Below, in pieces: positions 24,884 to 34,891 of a stretch of DNA of 64,000 nucleotides (the first letter of the stretch is position 1; each line of letters starts with the position of its first letter). Below the pieces are notes generated by a model. That model searched no databases and was not told the origin of the DNA. It worked only from the letters and a program-made list of their open reading frames with translations. Where the stretch lies: the NCBI RefSeq assembly GCF_003725795.1, contig NZ_RBEE01000012.1, positions 310,001-374,000 of the forward strand. The letters are read 5' to 3'. The position numbers were made by a program, and so were the translations under genes. Origin of the DNA: Pedobacter jejuensis (GTDB lineage: Bacteria; Bacteroidota; Bacteroidia; Sphingobacteriales; Sphingobacteriaceae).

Positions 24884-27346
24884 TTACAGACTAAAAATCT
24901 GTATTTCAACGAAGGTTTTGTTGCATTTGAAATGTAAGTTGTTATTATCATCGATAATAAAATCACTTACCTCCTTGCCATCAACACTTACTTTTTTTAC
25001 TTTAAAATTAATGCCGAAAACGTTACAAGCATACAACTCATAATTTGGTGTGTATAGACCCTCGGTAAGTTGATTAATTTTTAAAGCTCCGCCATCTCCT
25101 TTTACGGTAAATTTCTTTTCCAGATAAATATCCTGCTCGTAAGCGAAAGTATCACCATGATCTTCATACATAAATGAATTCACTTCGTAATCACTATAGT
25201 ATATGTTTAATATGACTTCGGTTATTACTTTTTCATCTACATACTGCATTACCGGGTATTCTGGCAAAACAGATCCGGCTCTGACAAACATTGGCATACT
25301 ATCTATTTTTGCCTCTACAAAATGTTCGCTTTCACCTGCTAAAACCTCGTTTGTCCAGTAATTATACCAGGTTCCTTTTGGTAAATATACTGTTCGTGCT
25401 ACTGCACCTTGTTCTAAAACCGGGCAAATCAGCAACTTATCGCCATAACAAAACTCATCTTGGCGGAAGTGATTGCTAATGTTTTCTTGTTCTAACATTA
25501 CCAAAGGTCTTAGAATAGGAAAGCCATAACGGTGATGTTCCCAAAAAACAGAATACAAGTAAGGCATTAAACGATACCTTAGTTCGATAAATTTGCGGTT
25601 AATATCTTCGAAGAAATCTCCAAAGCTCCACGGTTCGCGTTCTGCGGTATCACCTGCGGAGTGTGCTCTCATAAAAGGTGAAAATGTACCAAGCTGTATC
25701 CAACGGGTAAATAGTTCTCCATCAGGCTCTCCGCTAAATCCACCGATATCTGTACCACAAAAAGGTACTCCAGAAACCGATAGCCTTTGACATTGGATAT
25801 TGCCCATTTTTAAGTGTTCCCAGCTTGCAAGGTTATCGCCTGTCCAAACGCTTGCATAGCGTTGCATACCCGAATAACCTGCCCTGGTAATCGTAAATGG
25901 ACGTTTATTACGCATAAGTTTTTTCAAACCTTCGTACGTAGAGCGCACCATTTGCATACCATAAACATTATGCGCTTTACGGTGCGAGCCACGGAAACCA
26001 TCATAATTATGGCGAACGTCGTTCGGGAAGGTTCCTGAACCGAAAACCGCAGGTTCATTCATATCATTCCAGAATCCTGCAACGCCCATATCTACCAATT
26101 CTTTGTATAAATTACCCCACCAGCTACGCACTTTTGGGTTGGTAAAATCAGGAAATTGGCAACGACCTGGCCATACGTGGCCTTCCATATAATAATCATC
26201 GCTTCGGCGACAGAAAAATCTTTTTTCTTTACCCTCTTTGAAAACCCAATAATCATCATCTACTTTAATTCCGGGGTCAATCATTACAACGGTTTTAAAA
26301 CCATCATCCGAAAGTTCTTTTATCATCCTCCTAGGATCTGGAAAGTATTTCTTGTTCCAGGTAAAGCAGCGATAGCCATCCATATAATCAATATCGAGAT
26401 ATATGGCATCGCAAGGTATTTTTCTTTCGCGAAATTGCTTTGCTATTTCTTTTACTTTAGATTCTGGATAATAACTCCAGCGGCATTGCTGGTAACCTAA
26501 AGTCCATTTTGGAGGCATTGGATGTGTACCCGTTAAACTGGCATAACGTTTAACAACATCCATCATGTGCGGTCCATGGATGTAGTAATATTGCAACTCG
26601 CCACCATCCGACCAAAAACTGGTTTTATTTACATCTTCGCTACCAAAATCAAAATATGATTTAAAAGTGTTATCGAAAAATATACCATAAGCCGCCTGGT
26701 TATGCAAGCCAATATAAAATGGGATTGTTCTGTATAATGGATCCTGATTCCAACCGAAGGAATAAGCATCGGTATTCCAGTTTTCGAATCTTCGTCCGCG
26801 TAAATTGAAATTTCCAGATTTATCGCCTAAACCAAAGAAATTTTCTTCGGGATGGCATTTTTTTGTGGCGTAAATATAGTAGCCACCAAAATCTGTATTT
26901 TCTTCCCAGTGCATGGAGTTTGCTTCATCAACCATCAACGTACCAGTAACGTTATCAGAAAACGAAATATGAAAATTTGCCTTATCGATTTTACATGTTA
27001 CCGAATGGGTAGAAACGGTGTAGCTATCCTCTTGCTCCTGCATTTTAAATACAGAAACCTTTTGATCAACCTCTGGTACTGCGTAAGAAAAATCATCTAA
27101 AAAAACACCATGCGGTGCCAAACGAACGCGAATAATTTCATCGCTAACTACTCTAATTTCTACTCTAGCATCACCATCAGAAAAATAAAAACGATTGCCT
27201 TCTTTTTTTACTTTTTTAACTGTACCTAAATATTGCTTAACAATTGGTTTTACAGATATATCAACCGGATTATTTAAATGCTGTATCTCTTGCTCTTTAT
27301 CAATAAGATCATTAACCTCGCCCGATTTGTCTTGTGTGTCTTCCAT
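24884..27346 (-). CDS. Glycoside hydrolase family 31 alpha-glucosidase
   Basis: An 820-residue GH31 enzyme, probably releasing glucose from the non-reducing ends of alpha-glucans. The catalytic nucleophile Asp428 is in GFWNDMNEP and the acid/base aspartate in the region CGTDIGGFSGEPDGE (about 505-518). An N-terminal beta-sandwich (about 40-240) precedes the barrel, and a C-terminal beta domain follows. No signal peptide is present, so it acts in the cytoplasm. With GlgB 60 bases downstream, this points to intracellular glycogen or maltodextrin turnover. Xylosidase activity is possible in GH31 but less likely here. Confidence 0.93.
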   Translation of the reverse strand: MEDTQDKSGEVNDLIDKEQEIQHLNNPVDISVKPIVKQYLGTVKKVKKEGNRFYFSDGDARVEIRVVSDEIIRVRLAPHGVFLDDFSYAVPEVDQKVSVFKMQEQEDSYTVSTHSVTCKIDKANFHISFSDNVTGTLMVDEANSMHWEENTDFGGYYIYATKKCHPEENFFGLGDKSGNFNLRGRRFENWNTDAYSFGWNQDPLYRTIPFYIGLHNQAAYGIFFDNTFKSYFDFGSEDVNKTSFWSDGGELQYYYIHGPHMMDVVKRYASLTGTHPMPPKWTLGYQQCRWSYYPESKVKEIAKQFRERKIPCDAIYLDIDYMDGYRCFTWNKKYFPDPRRMIKELSDDGFKTVVMIDPGIKVDDDYWVFKEGKEKRFFCRRSDDYYMEGHVWPGRCQFPDFTNPKVRSWWGNLYKELVDMGVAGFWNDMNEPAVFGSGTFPNDVRHNYDGFRGSHRKAHNVYGMQMVRSTYEGLKKLMRNKRPFTITRAGYSGMQRYASVWTGDNLASWEHLKMGNIQCQRLSVSGVPFCGTDIGGFSGEPDGELFTRWIQLGTFSPFMRAHSAGDTAEREPWSFGDFFEDINRKFIELRYRLMPYLYSVFWEHHRYGFPILRPLVMLEQENISNHFRQDEFCYGDKLLICPVLEQGAVARTVYLPKGTWYNYWTNEVLAGESEHFVEAKIDSMPMFVRAGSVLPEYPVMQYVDEKVITEVILNIYYSDYEVNSFMYEDHGDTFAYEQDIYLEKKFTVKGDGGALKINQLTEGLYTPNYELYACNVFGINFKVKKVSVDGKEVSDFIIDDNNNLHFKCNKTFVEIQIFSL

Positions 27347-27530
27347 CCTTATTTATTCAAAATTAATATTTAATTGCCCTTAAACTGGGATGTGCTTAAG
27401 AAAGTACTATAATACAAATATTTTACAAAAGGCAAGGTAATAATTGATAAAAAAGGCTTTATAAATGATATGGTGTATATAATTATGGCTTATGATAAAG
27501 GCCGAACACACAAAATGTTATTCAACTAAA

Positions 27531-27564
27531 AAGCCCTCATTATTACGCAAAATAATGAGGGCTT
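27531..27564 (-). terminator. Rho-independent terminator for the TonB receptor gene
   Basis: AAGCCCTCATTATT and AATAATGAGGGCTT form a 14-pair perfect stem with a six-base loop. On the minus strand it is followed by TTTTTAG, 17 bases after the receptor's stop codon. Confidence 0.9.
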
Positions 27565-27580
27565 CAATATTTTACTGATT

Positions 27581-30445
27581 TTAAGGATTGAAAGTAAAGC
27601 CTAAATAATAAATTGCTCCAGCTGCCGGGTTACCATAAGAGGTAATGTAATATTTATTTAAAATATTCGAGCCACCCAGTTTTATTGATGACATAACCGA
27701 TGGGATTTTTAAGCTAACCTGTGCATCAACAGAACTATATGAAGGAACATCACCAGAGGCAAATGATGAGTTCCAATAAAATTTATCTTGCCAACGGTAC
27801 GACACATTAAAACCAAAGTTTTTAATGATTTCTTTATTTCCAAAGCCTAAATTGAAACGAACTTTTGGGGTATTGAAATCGTTGATGTAGTTTACAGGAA
27901 GATCTCCAATTTGATTGTAGGATACGTTTCCGCTAAAATTATAATTTCCAACCAAATAATCTAAGCCCAAAGCTGCACCATACGAAGTAACCTCGCCGGC
28001 TGCATTTACAGGAACACCAAATTTAACAAAAGTTGGACTAGCTAACGTACCTACATTTTGGTAAACATCTACAGCGGTAATAAAGTCTTTATACATATTA
28101 TAATAACCGTAAGCATCAATTAATAAGTTTGGAAGGATTAAGCCTTTATAACCTAACTCGTAAGATTGAACACTTTCCGGGCGAACACCTCTATCATCAA
28201 AGGTATATTGTTGCAATAAAGCTGGGTTTGGTGTACCAACTGCTGCCGAACCAACAAAAGCACGATAACTAACATCAGTAAATGCTTTGTTGCCGTTTAG
28301 GTTATACTTACCGAACATAATTTCTGGCAAACCACCAATTAAGCGCTGAGAACCACCACCAACTGATAAATCGATGTATTGATTTTGTGTTGTTGGATTA
28401 CGATAACCTGTTTGATAAGATACACGAATGTTATTGTTTTTAGCTACTGTGAAAACCCCTGTGATACGTGGTGTAAAACGACCTTCAAAATTCATGCTCT
28501 TATCATAACGCCCGGCGAAGGTAAATTTCACCTTATCGTTAAATAACTTTTTACCAATCTGTGCAAAAGCACCGTACTCGTTAATATCGATAGATTCGTT
28601 TAAATCATTAAAAATCGTACCCGCCGAATTTAAATCATATAAACGGTAAGATGCACCAACCTGAAACTCAACAACATTATTAAATGCATTGGTGAAATTG
28701 TACATCCCTTCATAATGATACAAATTGGATTTATCATCAAACTTAGCACCATAAATACCTTTTGTAAAATCTGTCGAGCTAATGGTGGTGTTCATAATTC
28801 TTTGCTTCGCAGTTTCAAATTGAGCACTTCCAGGTTCAAAACGACCTTGGTTTGCAGCGCCTCTTGCTATTGCATGAGCCGATGCATCACTTTGACCCGC
28901 AGCACGAGCACCTACATAATTGCCAATGTATTGAGGAAACCATGTTGTTGATGGTTTAGAAACCTCATTGATATAACTTCCCAAAATAGAAGAAATGTAT
29001 GAATCTCCCGAGCGCTCTTGCGTAGTGTAGGCTTTTACAAAGAAATCCTGTCCTTTAACTTCCAATTTGTATTGGCCAATATTAAAATTACGCAATGAAT
29101 AACGATCAGAACCAGTGTAAACTGATGTTCCTGTTCCCCAATTTGCCTGCGCAACAGCCTGAACTGTATTTGTTATATTATAATAAGCTGCACCAGATAC
29201 TTTTAGAGATTTAGTATCGTAATCAACTAAGTTTTCTTCATTATAACCTGTTCTGGATACATTTTGATTCGGTATTAAACCGGGAGTATTTAACCCAACA
29301 AAAAATGGTTGGGTTTGAGCATTAGAGGCTAAGAAAGTATTAATCTGCGCCTGACTTGGAACCAATCCTCCAGTTGCAGTACCGTAATTTCTTATGTAAG
29401 TTGCAGTACCGGCAGCCACAACACTTTGAGCAACGTTGCGCATATTCTGACTTACTTCATCACCATAAACATTTATACCGTCATAATTCGTATCGCTATT
29501 ACGGTCGCCACTTTTAGCAGTTCTAGCATTGCGATCAAAGTTCGAATAATTGTTACCGAACCAATCTTTAGCCTGCAGAAATGAGAAAGCTGCCTTTACT
29601 CCAAATTTATTATTCCATGATTTGGCCAATCTCACATCCAATTGATTGTATGGCTGAACGCTAGAATTGTTATCATTTACGTGGTTAACACCTGTTTTAT
29701 ATTGAAAACTTGCACCTTGATATTTAAAGGGATCTTTCGAAGTCATCAATAAAGTTCCATTGATACCTCCTGCACCATATAAAGCCGATGAAGCTCCCGG
29801 CAAAAGTTCAACATTATCAACATCAAGCTCTGTGATACCAACGATATTACCTACCGAAAAATTAAGGCCCGGCGCCTGGTTATCCATTCCATCGATGTAC
29901 TGATTAAATCGGGTATTGCCATTGGAGTTAAAACCACGAGTATTTATTGATTTAAAAGTTAAACTCTGCATACTGCTTTCAACACCTTTCATATTATTAA
30001 TGGCATCGTAAAATGATGGTGCAGCAATTTCTCTTATCGATGCAGCACTCATTCGCTCAATTGAAACCGGCGATTCTAAAATTCGCTCTGGTGTTCTTGA
30101 AGCAGAAACTACAACATCGCCACCTAAAATGGTTCCTGCTTCCATTTCTATAGTTATGCCGGTTGTTGCACCTGTAACTTGCTGTTCTATAGTTCCATAT
30201 CCAACATAACTAGCGGATAACGTAAAGGGAGCTTTTGCTGCCGTAGTAAAAGAAAATGCTCCTGAAGTATTTGTCGCCGTTCCACCCGATTGACCTTTAA
30301 CAACCACAGTTACACCAACTAATGGTTCTCTAGTTTGTTTATCTTTTACGGTTCCGCTTACGGTTATGTTTTGAGCTTGTACGGCAAAACCTGTTGCGCA
30401 CACAAGTAAAAACACATAGAAAATCTGTGTAGAAAGTTTGCTCAT
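27581..30445 (-). CDS. TonB-dependent receptor with N-terminal carboxypeptidase-regulatory-like domain
   Basis: A 954-residue outer-membrane receptor: signal peptide (about 1-24, ending VQAQ), a CarboxypepD_reg-like domain (about 27-105, SGTVKDKQTREPLVGVTVVV), a plug (about 115-235, with FYDAINNMKGVESSM and LPGASSALYGAGGINGTLL) and a large barrel ending IYYLGFTFNP. No SusD partner follows, so it belongs to the TonB-receptor group with the regulatory domain but not a standard polysaccharide locus. The ligand is unknown. A perfect hairpin terminator follows. The 193-base upstream region shared with the divergent acylase gene is AT-rich, and I find no clear promoter in it. Confidence 0.92.
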   Translation of the reverse strand: MSKLSTQIFYVFLLVCATGFAVQAQNITVSGTVKDKQTREPLVGVTVVVKGQSGGTATNTSGAFSFTTAAKAPFTLSASYVGYGTIEQQVTGATTGITIEMEAGTILGGDVVVSASRTPERILESPVSIERMSAASIREIAAPSFYDAINNMKGVESSMQSLTFKSINTRGFNSNGNTRFNQYIDGMDNQAPGLNFSVGNIVGITELDVDNVELLPGASSALYGAGGINGTLLMTSKDPFKYQGASFQYKTGVNHVNDNNSSVQPYNQLDVRLAKSWNNKFGVKAAFSFLQAKDWFGNNYSNFDRNARTAKSGDRNSDTNYDGINVYGDEVSQNMRNVAQSVVAAGTATYIRNYGTATGGLVPSQAQINTFLASNAQTQPFFVGLNTPGLIPNQNVSRTGYNEENLVDYDTKSLKVSGAAYYNITNTVQAVAQANWGTGTSVYTGSDRYSLRNFNIGQYKLEVKGQDFFVKAYTTQERSGDSYISSILGSYINEVSKPSTTWFPQYIGNYVGARAAGQSDASAHAIARGAANQGRFEPGSAQFETAKQRIMNTTISSTDFTKGIYGAKFDDKSNLYHYEGMYNFTNAFNNVVEFQVGASYRLYDLNSAGTIFNDLNESIDINEYGAFAQIGKKLFNDKVKFTFAGRYDKSMNFEGRFTPRITGVFTVAKNNNIRVSYQTGYRNPTTQNQYIDLSVGGGSQRLIGGLPEIMFGKYNLNGNKAFTDVSYRAFVGSAAVGTPNPALLQQYTFDDRGVRPESVQSYELGYKGLILPNLLIDAYGYYNMYKDFITAVDVYQNVGTLASPTFVKFGVPVNAAGEVTSYGAALGLDYLVGNYNFSGNVSYNQIGDLPVNYINDFNTPKVRFNLGFGNKEIIKNFGFNVSYRWQDKFYWNSSFASGDVPSYSSVDAQVSLKIPSVMSSIKLGGSNILNKYYITSYGNPAAGAIYYLGFTFNP

Positions 30446-30638
30446 AAGATGTTTATTATTTGGTTATTCCTTATATTTAGTTAGTTAAACCTAAACCCTT
30501 TTTTTGAATTAAACAAATTATGTTAGCATAATAATTTTAATATCAATTTTATGATTTTGATTCATATTTAGTTTATCGTAATTTGCAATGATATTGCCAT
30601 ACAACTAATTTACTAAATATCGATCTTGGCTAACCATT

Positions 30639-33068
30639 ATGAATAAAATCAAGGCGCTTTGCTGCATTCTCATTCCAATTGCATTGGCATTTTTACTAAA
30701 TACAAAAATTGGCAGCACACCCCCACTACTCAAATTCTTAAATCCATTTATGGGGTTTTGGCAAAATGCTGAAAATAACCATTTCATGTTTAATCATAAA
30801 GCAAAAATTAAAGGCGCAATTGATGAAATAGAAATTGTGTTTGATGATAGAATGATACCACACATTTTTGCTAAAAACGACCATGATTTATATTTAGCGC
30901 AGGGTTATGTTACGGCTATGCATCGCCTTTGGCAAATGGATTTCCAAACCCGTTTTGCAGCTGGTAGAATTAGCGAAGTTGTTGGTGATAAAGCCATCGA
31001 AGTAGATAGATATCAACGGAGAATGGGTATGGTATATGGCGCAGAAAATTCTTTAAAAGGAATGATGGCCGACCCTAAAGTTAAAGAAATGATTTTGGCT
31101 TATACTGATGGGATTAACGCTTATATTAAAACATTGTCTCACGCCAATTATCCAATAGAATATAAAATTTTGGATTTTAAACCTGAAAATTGGTCGCCGA
31201 TTAAATGTGCATTGTTGCTTAAACAAATGTCGGCTGTTTTGGCTATGGGTTCTGATGAATTTTACATGACGAACATCATGAAAAAATTCGGACCAGATGT
31301 TACTAAAGACTTATTTCCTGACTATCCTTTTCGTGAAGACCCTATTATCCCGGTTGGTACAAAATGGAATTTCAACCCACTTCCTACTCCAAAAACACCC
31401 GAATCATTTACCAATGCGCAGACTGGTGATGTAAAAACAAAAGAGAAAATTGAAGGTATAGGAAGTAACAATTGGGCATTATCGGGCTCAAAAACTGAAT
31501 CAGGTTATCCTATTCTGGCAAACGACCCACACTTAGATTTAACCTTACCATCCATTTGGTATCAAATTCAATTGCATGCACCAGGTGTAAATACTTATGG
31601 CGTATCATTACCAGGTGCACCAGGAGTGGTTATTGGCTTTAACGGCCAAATTGCTTGGGGCGTTACTAATGTGGCGGCTGATGTGTTGGATTTCTATCAG
31701 ATAAAATTTAAGGATAATACACATAAAGAATATTGGTTTAACAATGCGTGGAAACCAACCAGTTCTCGCTTAGAAACCATAAAAATTCGTGGCGCTAAAG
31801 ATGAGATTGATACTGTGTATTATACCCATCACGGTCCTGTTGTTTATTTCCAAAAGCCCAAATACAGTAGGGCAAATAATGTTCCTGTTGGCAATGCATT
31901 GAGATGGATAGCACATGACGAATCGAATGAATTGATGACTTTTTATTACCTCAACCGTGGTAAAAATTATGATGATTATAGAAAAGCCCTTACATTTTAT
32001 ACCGCTCCTGCACAAAATTTTGTCTTTGCAAGTATAGATAATGATATCGCAATCACACCAAACGGCAAGTTTCCTTTGAAATGGAAAGACCAGGGTAAAT
32101 TTATATTGGATGGAACAGATAAAGCTTATGATTGGCAAGGCTGGATTCCGGCTGCTCAAAATCCAACGGTTAAAAATCCATCGCGAGGCTTTGTAAGTTC
32201 TGCTAATCAATCTTCAACAGATAAAACATATCCGTATTACATTAATTGGGAATTTGGAGCTTACGAACGTGGTAAACGCATTAACGACAGACTTGGTGCA
32301 ATGACTAAAGCTAATGCCGATAGCATTCGGTTAATGCAAACAGATAATTACAGCATTATGGCTCAAAATTTAATTCCAGCATTAATGCCGTTGGTTAATA
32401 ATGAGCAATTAAATGCAACACAGAAAGAAGCTTACAGTTACTTAACAAAATGGAATAAGCGATATGATGCCAATGAAATTGCAGCCAGTGTATTTGAAAT
32501 TTGGACCAAGCGATTAAGTTACGATATCTGGAACGATGAATTTGAAGTGGAAGGCATACCCATGCGATATCCATCAAGAGATAGAACTGTAGAAATGATT
32601 TTAAATCAACCAAATGCGAAATGGTTTGATAATGTTAAAACACCGTCGGTAGAAAAACTTTCAGATTTAGTTAATGAAGCTTTCAAATACAGTTGTGATA
32701 GCCTCGAACGCAGATTTGGACCAATAAATAAAGATTGGAATTGGGCAAATGTTAAACAAACCAATGTTCCTCATCTGGCAAAAATTCCAGGCTTTGGCTC
32801 AAAAGTTTTGCTTATAGGCGGAGCTAAAAGTACCATCAATGCCATCAGCGAAACGAACGGACCATCATGGAGAATGGTTATTGAATTAGGGAAAAAACCA
32901 AAAGGCCATGGCGTTTATCCTGGTGGACAATCAGGTAATCCGGGTAGTAAATTTTATGATAACATGATTGATACCTGGGCAAATGGCCAACTTTATGATT
33001 TATTCTTTATGCAAACTCCAGATGATAAATCTGGTACAATTATCTCTCGTTTAAAAATTTCTAAATAA
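30639..33068 (+). CDS. Penicillin acylase-family (Ntn) amidohydrolase
   Basis: An 809-residue precursor of the penicillin amidase family. An N-terminal hydrophobic segment (about 4-22) targets it to the periplasm. The alpha subunit with a GYVTAMHRLWQMDFQTRFAA block (about 89-108) is followed by autocatalytic cleavage before Ser276 (GIGSNNWALSG), the N-terminal nucleophile. Family members hydrolyse N-acyl groups from beta-lactams or acyl-homoserine lactones. A natural role in quorum quenching or peptide/amide scavenging is possible but not shown. A small membrane-protein gene follows five bases later. Confidence 0.92.
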   Translation: MNKIKALCCILIPIALAFLLNTKIGSTPPLLKFLNPFMGFWQNAENNHFMFNHKAKIKGAIDEIEIVFDDRMIPHIFAKNDHDLYLAQGYVTAMHRLWQMDFQTRFAAGRISEVVGDKAIEVDRYQRRMGMVYGAENSLKGMMADPKVKEMILAYTDGINAYIKTLSHANYPIEYKILDFKPENWSPIKCALLLKQMSAVLAMGSDEFYMTNIMKKFGPDVTKDLFPDYPFREDPIIPVGTKWNFNPLPTPKTPESFTNAQTGDVKTKEKIEGIGSNNWALSGSKTESGYPILANDPHLDLTLPSIWYQIQLHAPGVNTYGVSLPGAPGVVIGFNGQIAWGVTNVAADVLDFYQIKFKDNTHKEYWFNNAWKPTSSRLETIKIRGAKDEIDTVYYTHHGPVVYFQKPKYSRANNVPVGNALRWIAHDESNELMTFYYLNRGKNYDDYRKALTFYTAPAQNFVFASIDNDIAITPNGKFPLKWKDQGKFILDGTDKAYDWQGWIPAAQNPTVKNPSRGFVSSANQSSTDKTYPYYINWEFGAYERGKRINDRLGAMTKANADSIRLMQTDNYSIMAQNLIPALMPLVNNEQLNATQKEAYSYLTKWNKRYDANEIAASVFEIWTKRLSYDIWNDEFEVEGIPMRYPSRDRTVEMILNQPNAKWFDNVKTPSVEKLSDLVNEAFKYSCDSLERRFGPINKDWNWANVKQTNVPHLAKIPGFGSKVLLIGGAKSTINAISETNGPSWRMVIELGKKPKGHGVYPGGQSGNPGSKFYDNMIDTWANGQLYDLFFMQTPDDKSGTIISRLKISK

Positions 33069-33073
33069 ATAAA

Positions 33074-33433
33074 ATGGTTTTCCTAGTTATATTAATTGTT
33101 TGTTTTCTGCTTCAAATGATAGCCCCATGGTGGATTATTATTGTAATTGCTTTTGCCACTTGTGGTATTATTGGTAAAACAGGTAAAATTGCTTTCTGGC
33201 AATCGTTTTTTGCTATTTTTTTATTGTGGATTGGATATGCATTATTTAAAAGTTTACCAAATGATAATGTTTTGGCAAGCCGCGTTGCAATAATGACCGG
33301 CGTAAAAATATGGTGGGTTTTATTATTGGTTACCGGAATATTGGGTGGACTTGTGGCAGGTATAAGTGGCTATTGCGGGTATCAATTTCGCAAAGCAATG
33401 CTTATTAAAAAAACTGACGAAAAATTAGCATAA
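33074..33433 (+). CDS. Small hypothetical membrane protein
   Basis: A 119-residue protein with about four transmembrane helices (VFLVILIVCFLLQM, WWIIIVIAFATCGIIG, FWQSFFAIFLLWIGYALF, and WWVLLLVTGILGGLVAGISG) and a short basic C-terminus. It begins five bases after the acylase stop, so the two are co-transcribed. I know no function, but homologues beside acylase and LuxE-like genes would be expected in related genomes. Confidence 0.75.
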   Translation: MVFLVILIVCFLLQMIAPWWIIIVIAFATCGIIGKTGKIAFWQSFFAIFLLWIGYALFKSLPNDNVLASRVAIMTGVKIWWVLLLVTGILGGLVAGISGYCGYQFRKAMLIKKTDEKLA

Positions 33434-33440
33434 GGCTTTG

Positions 33441-33448
33441 TACTTTTG
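33441..33448 (+). promoter_or_regulatory. Bacteroidota -7 box directly before the LuxE-like gene
   Basis: TACTTTTG matches TAnnTTTG and lies four bases before the GTG start at 33453. Transcription would begin at or near the start codon, giving a leaderless message. A -33 TTTG is not evident. Confidence 0.4.
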
Positions 33449-33452
33449 CCTT

Positions 33453-34436
33453 GTGAATCTTACTCCTGAAAATATCTTTTCCATTCAAAATGCTGTAGAA
33501 TTTGAAGCCTTAGCTTTAGAAATATTTAGGTTTCAAGCTAAAAATTGTAAAGTTTATTCACAATATATTCATCATTTGCATATTGATACCGACAATGTAA
33601 ACAGCATCAATGACATCCCCTTTTTACCAATAGGTTTTTTTAAAACACAGTCTGTTTTAAGCAATACCGAGCCAGTAGAAATAACATTCAGCAGTTCCGG
33701 CACCACAGGAATGGTTCAAAGCAGCCATTATGTTACTGATGTAAAACTTTATGAACAAAGTTACCTACAAGCTTTTAATCAATTTTATGGCGATGTAAAA
33801 GAATATTGTTTTTTAGCACTCCTTCCATCCTATCAGCAACGTTCGGGTTCTTCTTTAATTTATATGGTTAATGATTTGATTGTGAAAAGCACCCATCCAC
33901 AAAGCGGTTATTTTTTGTACAACCACGATGAACTTTTTGAAACACTCATAAATTTAAAATCAGAAAATCAGAAAACTGTTTTAATTGGTGTTACCTACGC
34001 ATTGCTCGATTTTATTGAGCACTATAAAATAGAATTTCCTGAACTTATTGTAATGGAAACTGGTGGCATGAAAGGTAAACGTAAAGAAATGGTAAGAGAT
34101 GAATTACACCAGCAACTTACAACAGGTTTTGGCGTACCAGCAATACACAGCGAATACGGAATGACCGAATTGTTATCTCAGGCATATTCGTTAGGTGAAG
34201 GAATTTTTAAATGTCCGAATTGGATGGAAATTCTGATTAGGGACACTAACGACCCTTTAACATTAATAGAAAATGGGAAAACAGGTGGTATAAATGTAAT
34301 TGATTTAGCTAATATTAATTCATGCTCATTTATTGCTACGCAAGATTTAGGGAGAATAATTAGTGATAAAAGCTTTGAGGTTTTAGGCCGTTTTGATAAT
34401 GCAGATATCAGAGGCTGTAATTTATTGGTTCAATAG
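33453..34436 (+). CDS. LuxE-like acyl-protein synthetase family protein
   Basis: A 327-residue member of the LuxE/acyl-protein synthetase branch of the adenylate-forming superfamily. The nucleotide loop EITFSSSGTTGMVQS (about 80-95) and the later HSEYGMTELLSQAYS and RIISDKSFEVLGRFDNADIRG are typical. LuxE activates fatty acids with ATP and passes the acyl group to a partner; bioluminescence genes are absent here, so this one probably feeds another acyl pathway. I start at GTG 33453. An upstream TTG at 33438 would add five residues and overlap the promoter-like box. Confidence 0.82.
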   Translation: MNLTPENIFSIQNAVEFEALALEIFRFQAKNCKVYSQYIHHLHIDTDNVNSINDIPFLPIGFFKTQSVLSNTEPVEITFSSSGTTGMVQSSHYVTDVKLYEQSYLQAFNQFYGDVKEYCFLALLPSYQQRSGSSLIYMVNDLIVKSTHPQSGYFLYNHDELFETLINLKSENQKTVLIGVTYALLDFIEHYKIEFPELIVMETGGMKGKRKEMVRDELHQQLTTGFGVPAIHSEYGMTELLSQAYSLGEGIFKCPNWMEILIRDTNDPLTLIENGKTGGINVIDLANINSCSFIATQDLGRIISDKSFEVLGRFDNADIRGCNLLVQ

Positions 34437-34438
34437 AT

Positions 34439-34891
34439 TTATAAAAGCCTGTTATCAAAGTTAAATGGCTTAACCTCAATAATTTTAATTTTATCCGCTA
34501 ATGAATGATTAACGTTCATCATATAATTATACTCATCAATAATTATAGCAGATGGTACCTTTAATAGCAAATATTTATTCTCATTAACAAAAGCATCACC
34601 CATTTTAGCCAATCTATTTGGTGCCGGATAACTTTTCCAATCTTCAGGCAAATCTTCTATCTCCAGCGTTTTAATAGATTTTTCTGGTAGTTCAAAAACG
34701 GTTAAACAAAAATTTTTAGAATTTATCATCGAATTTTTGTTTACCAAAACTTCCAATGCAGCCAACGCTCTATTGCTAGCCATATAGTGTAATGGTATTC
34801 CAACCGAATTCCACCTGCCACCATATAATTTTGCACCAGTACCGCTAAAATCTTTTGCGTGTAAGCAATTGCTAATTCTATATAAAACCAT
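34439..34891 (-). CDS. RES-domain toxin (NAD+-degrading)
   Basis: A 150-residue RES-family protein: MVLYRIS, GTGAKLYGGRWNSVGIPLHY (the R-G-G-R-W-N core that names the family) and ALAALEVLVN. RES toxins of type II systems destroy NAD+ and stop growth. Its ATG overlaps the antitoxin stop by one base (TAATG), giving coupled expression. The gene converges on the LuxE-like gene with only two bases between stops. Confidence 0.92.
   Translation of the reverse strand: MVLYRISNCLHAKDFSGTGAKLYGGRWNSVGIPLHYMASNRALAALEVLVNKNSMINSKNFCLTVFELPEKSIKTLEIEDLPEDWKSYPAPNRLAKMGDAFVNENKYLLLKVPSAIIIDEYNYMMNVNHSLADKIKIIEVKPFNFDNRLL

Noticed and set aside
31770..32210. 146-residue minus-strand frame inside the acylase gene
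   Set aside because: Antisense shadow of a clear penicillin acylase coding sequence.
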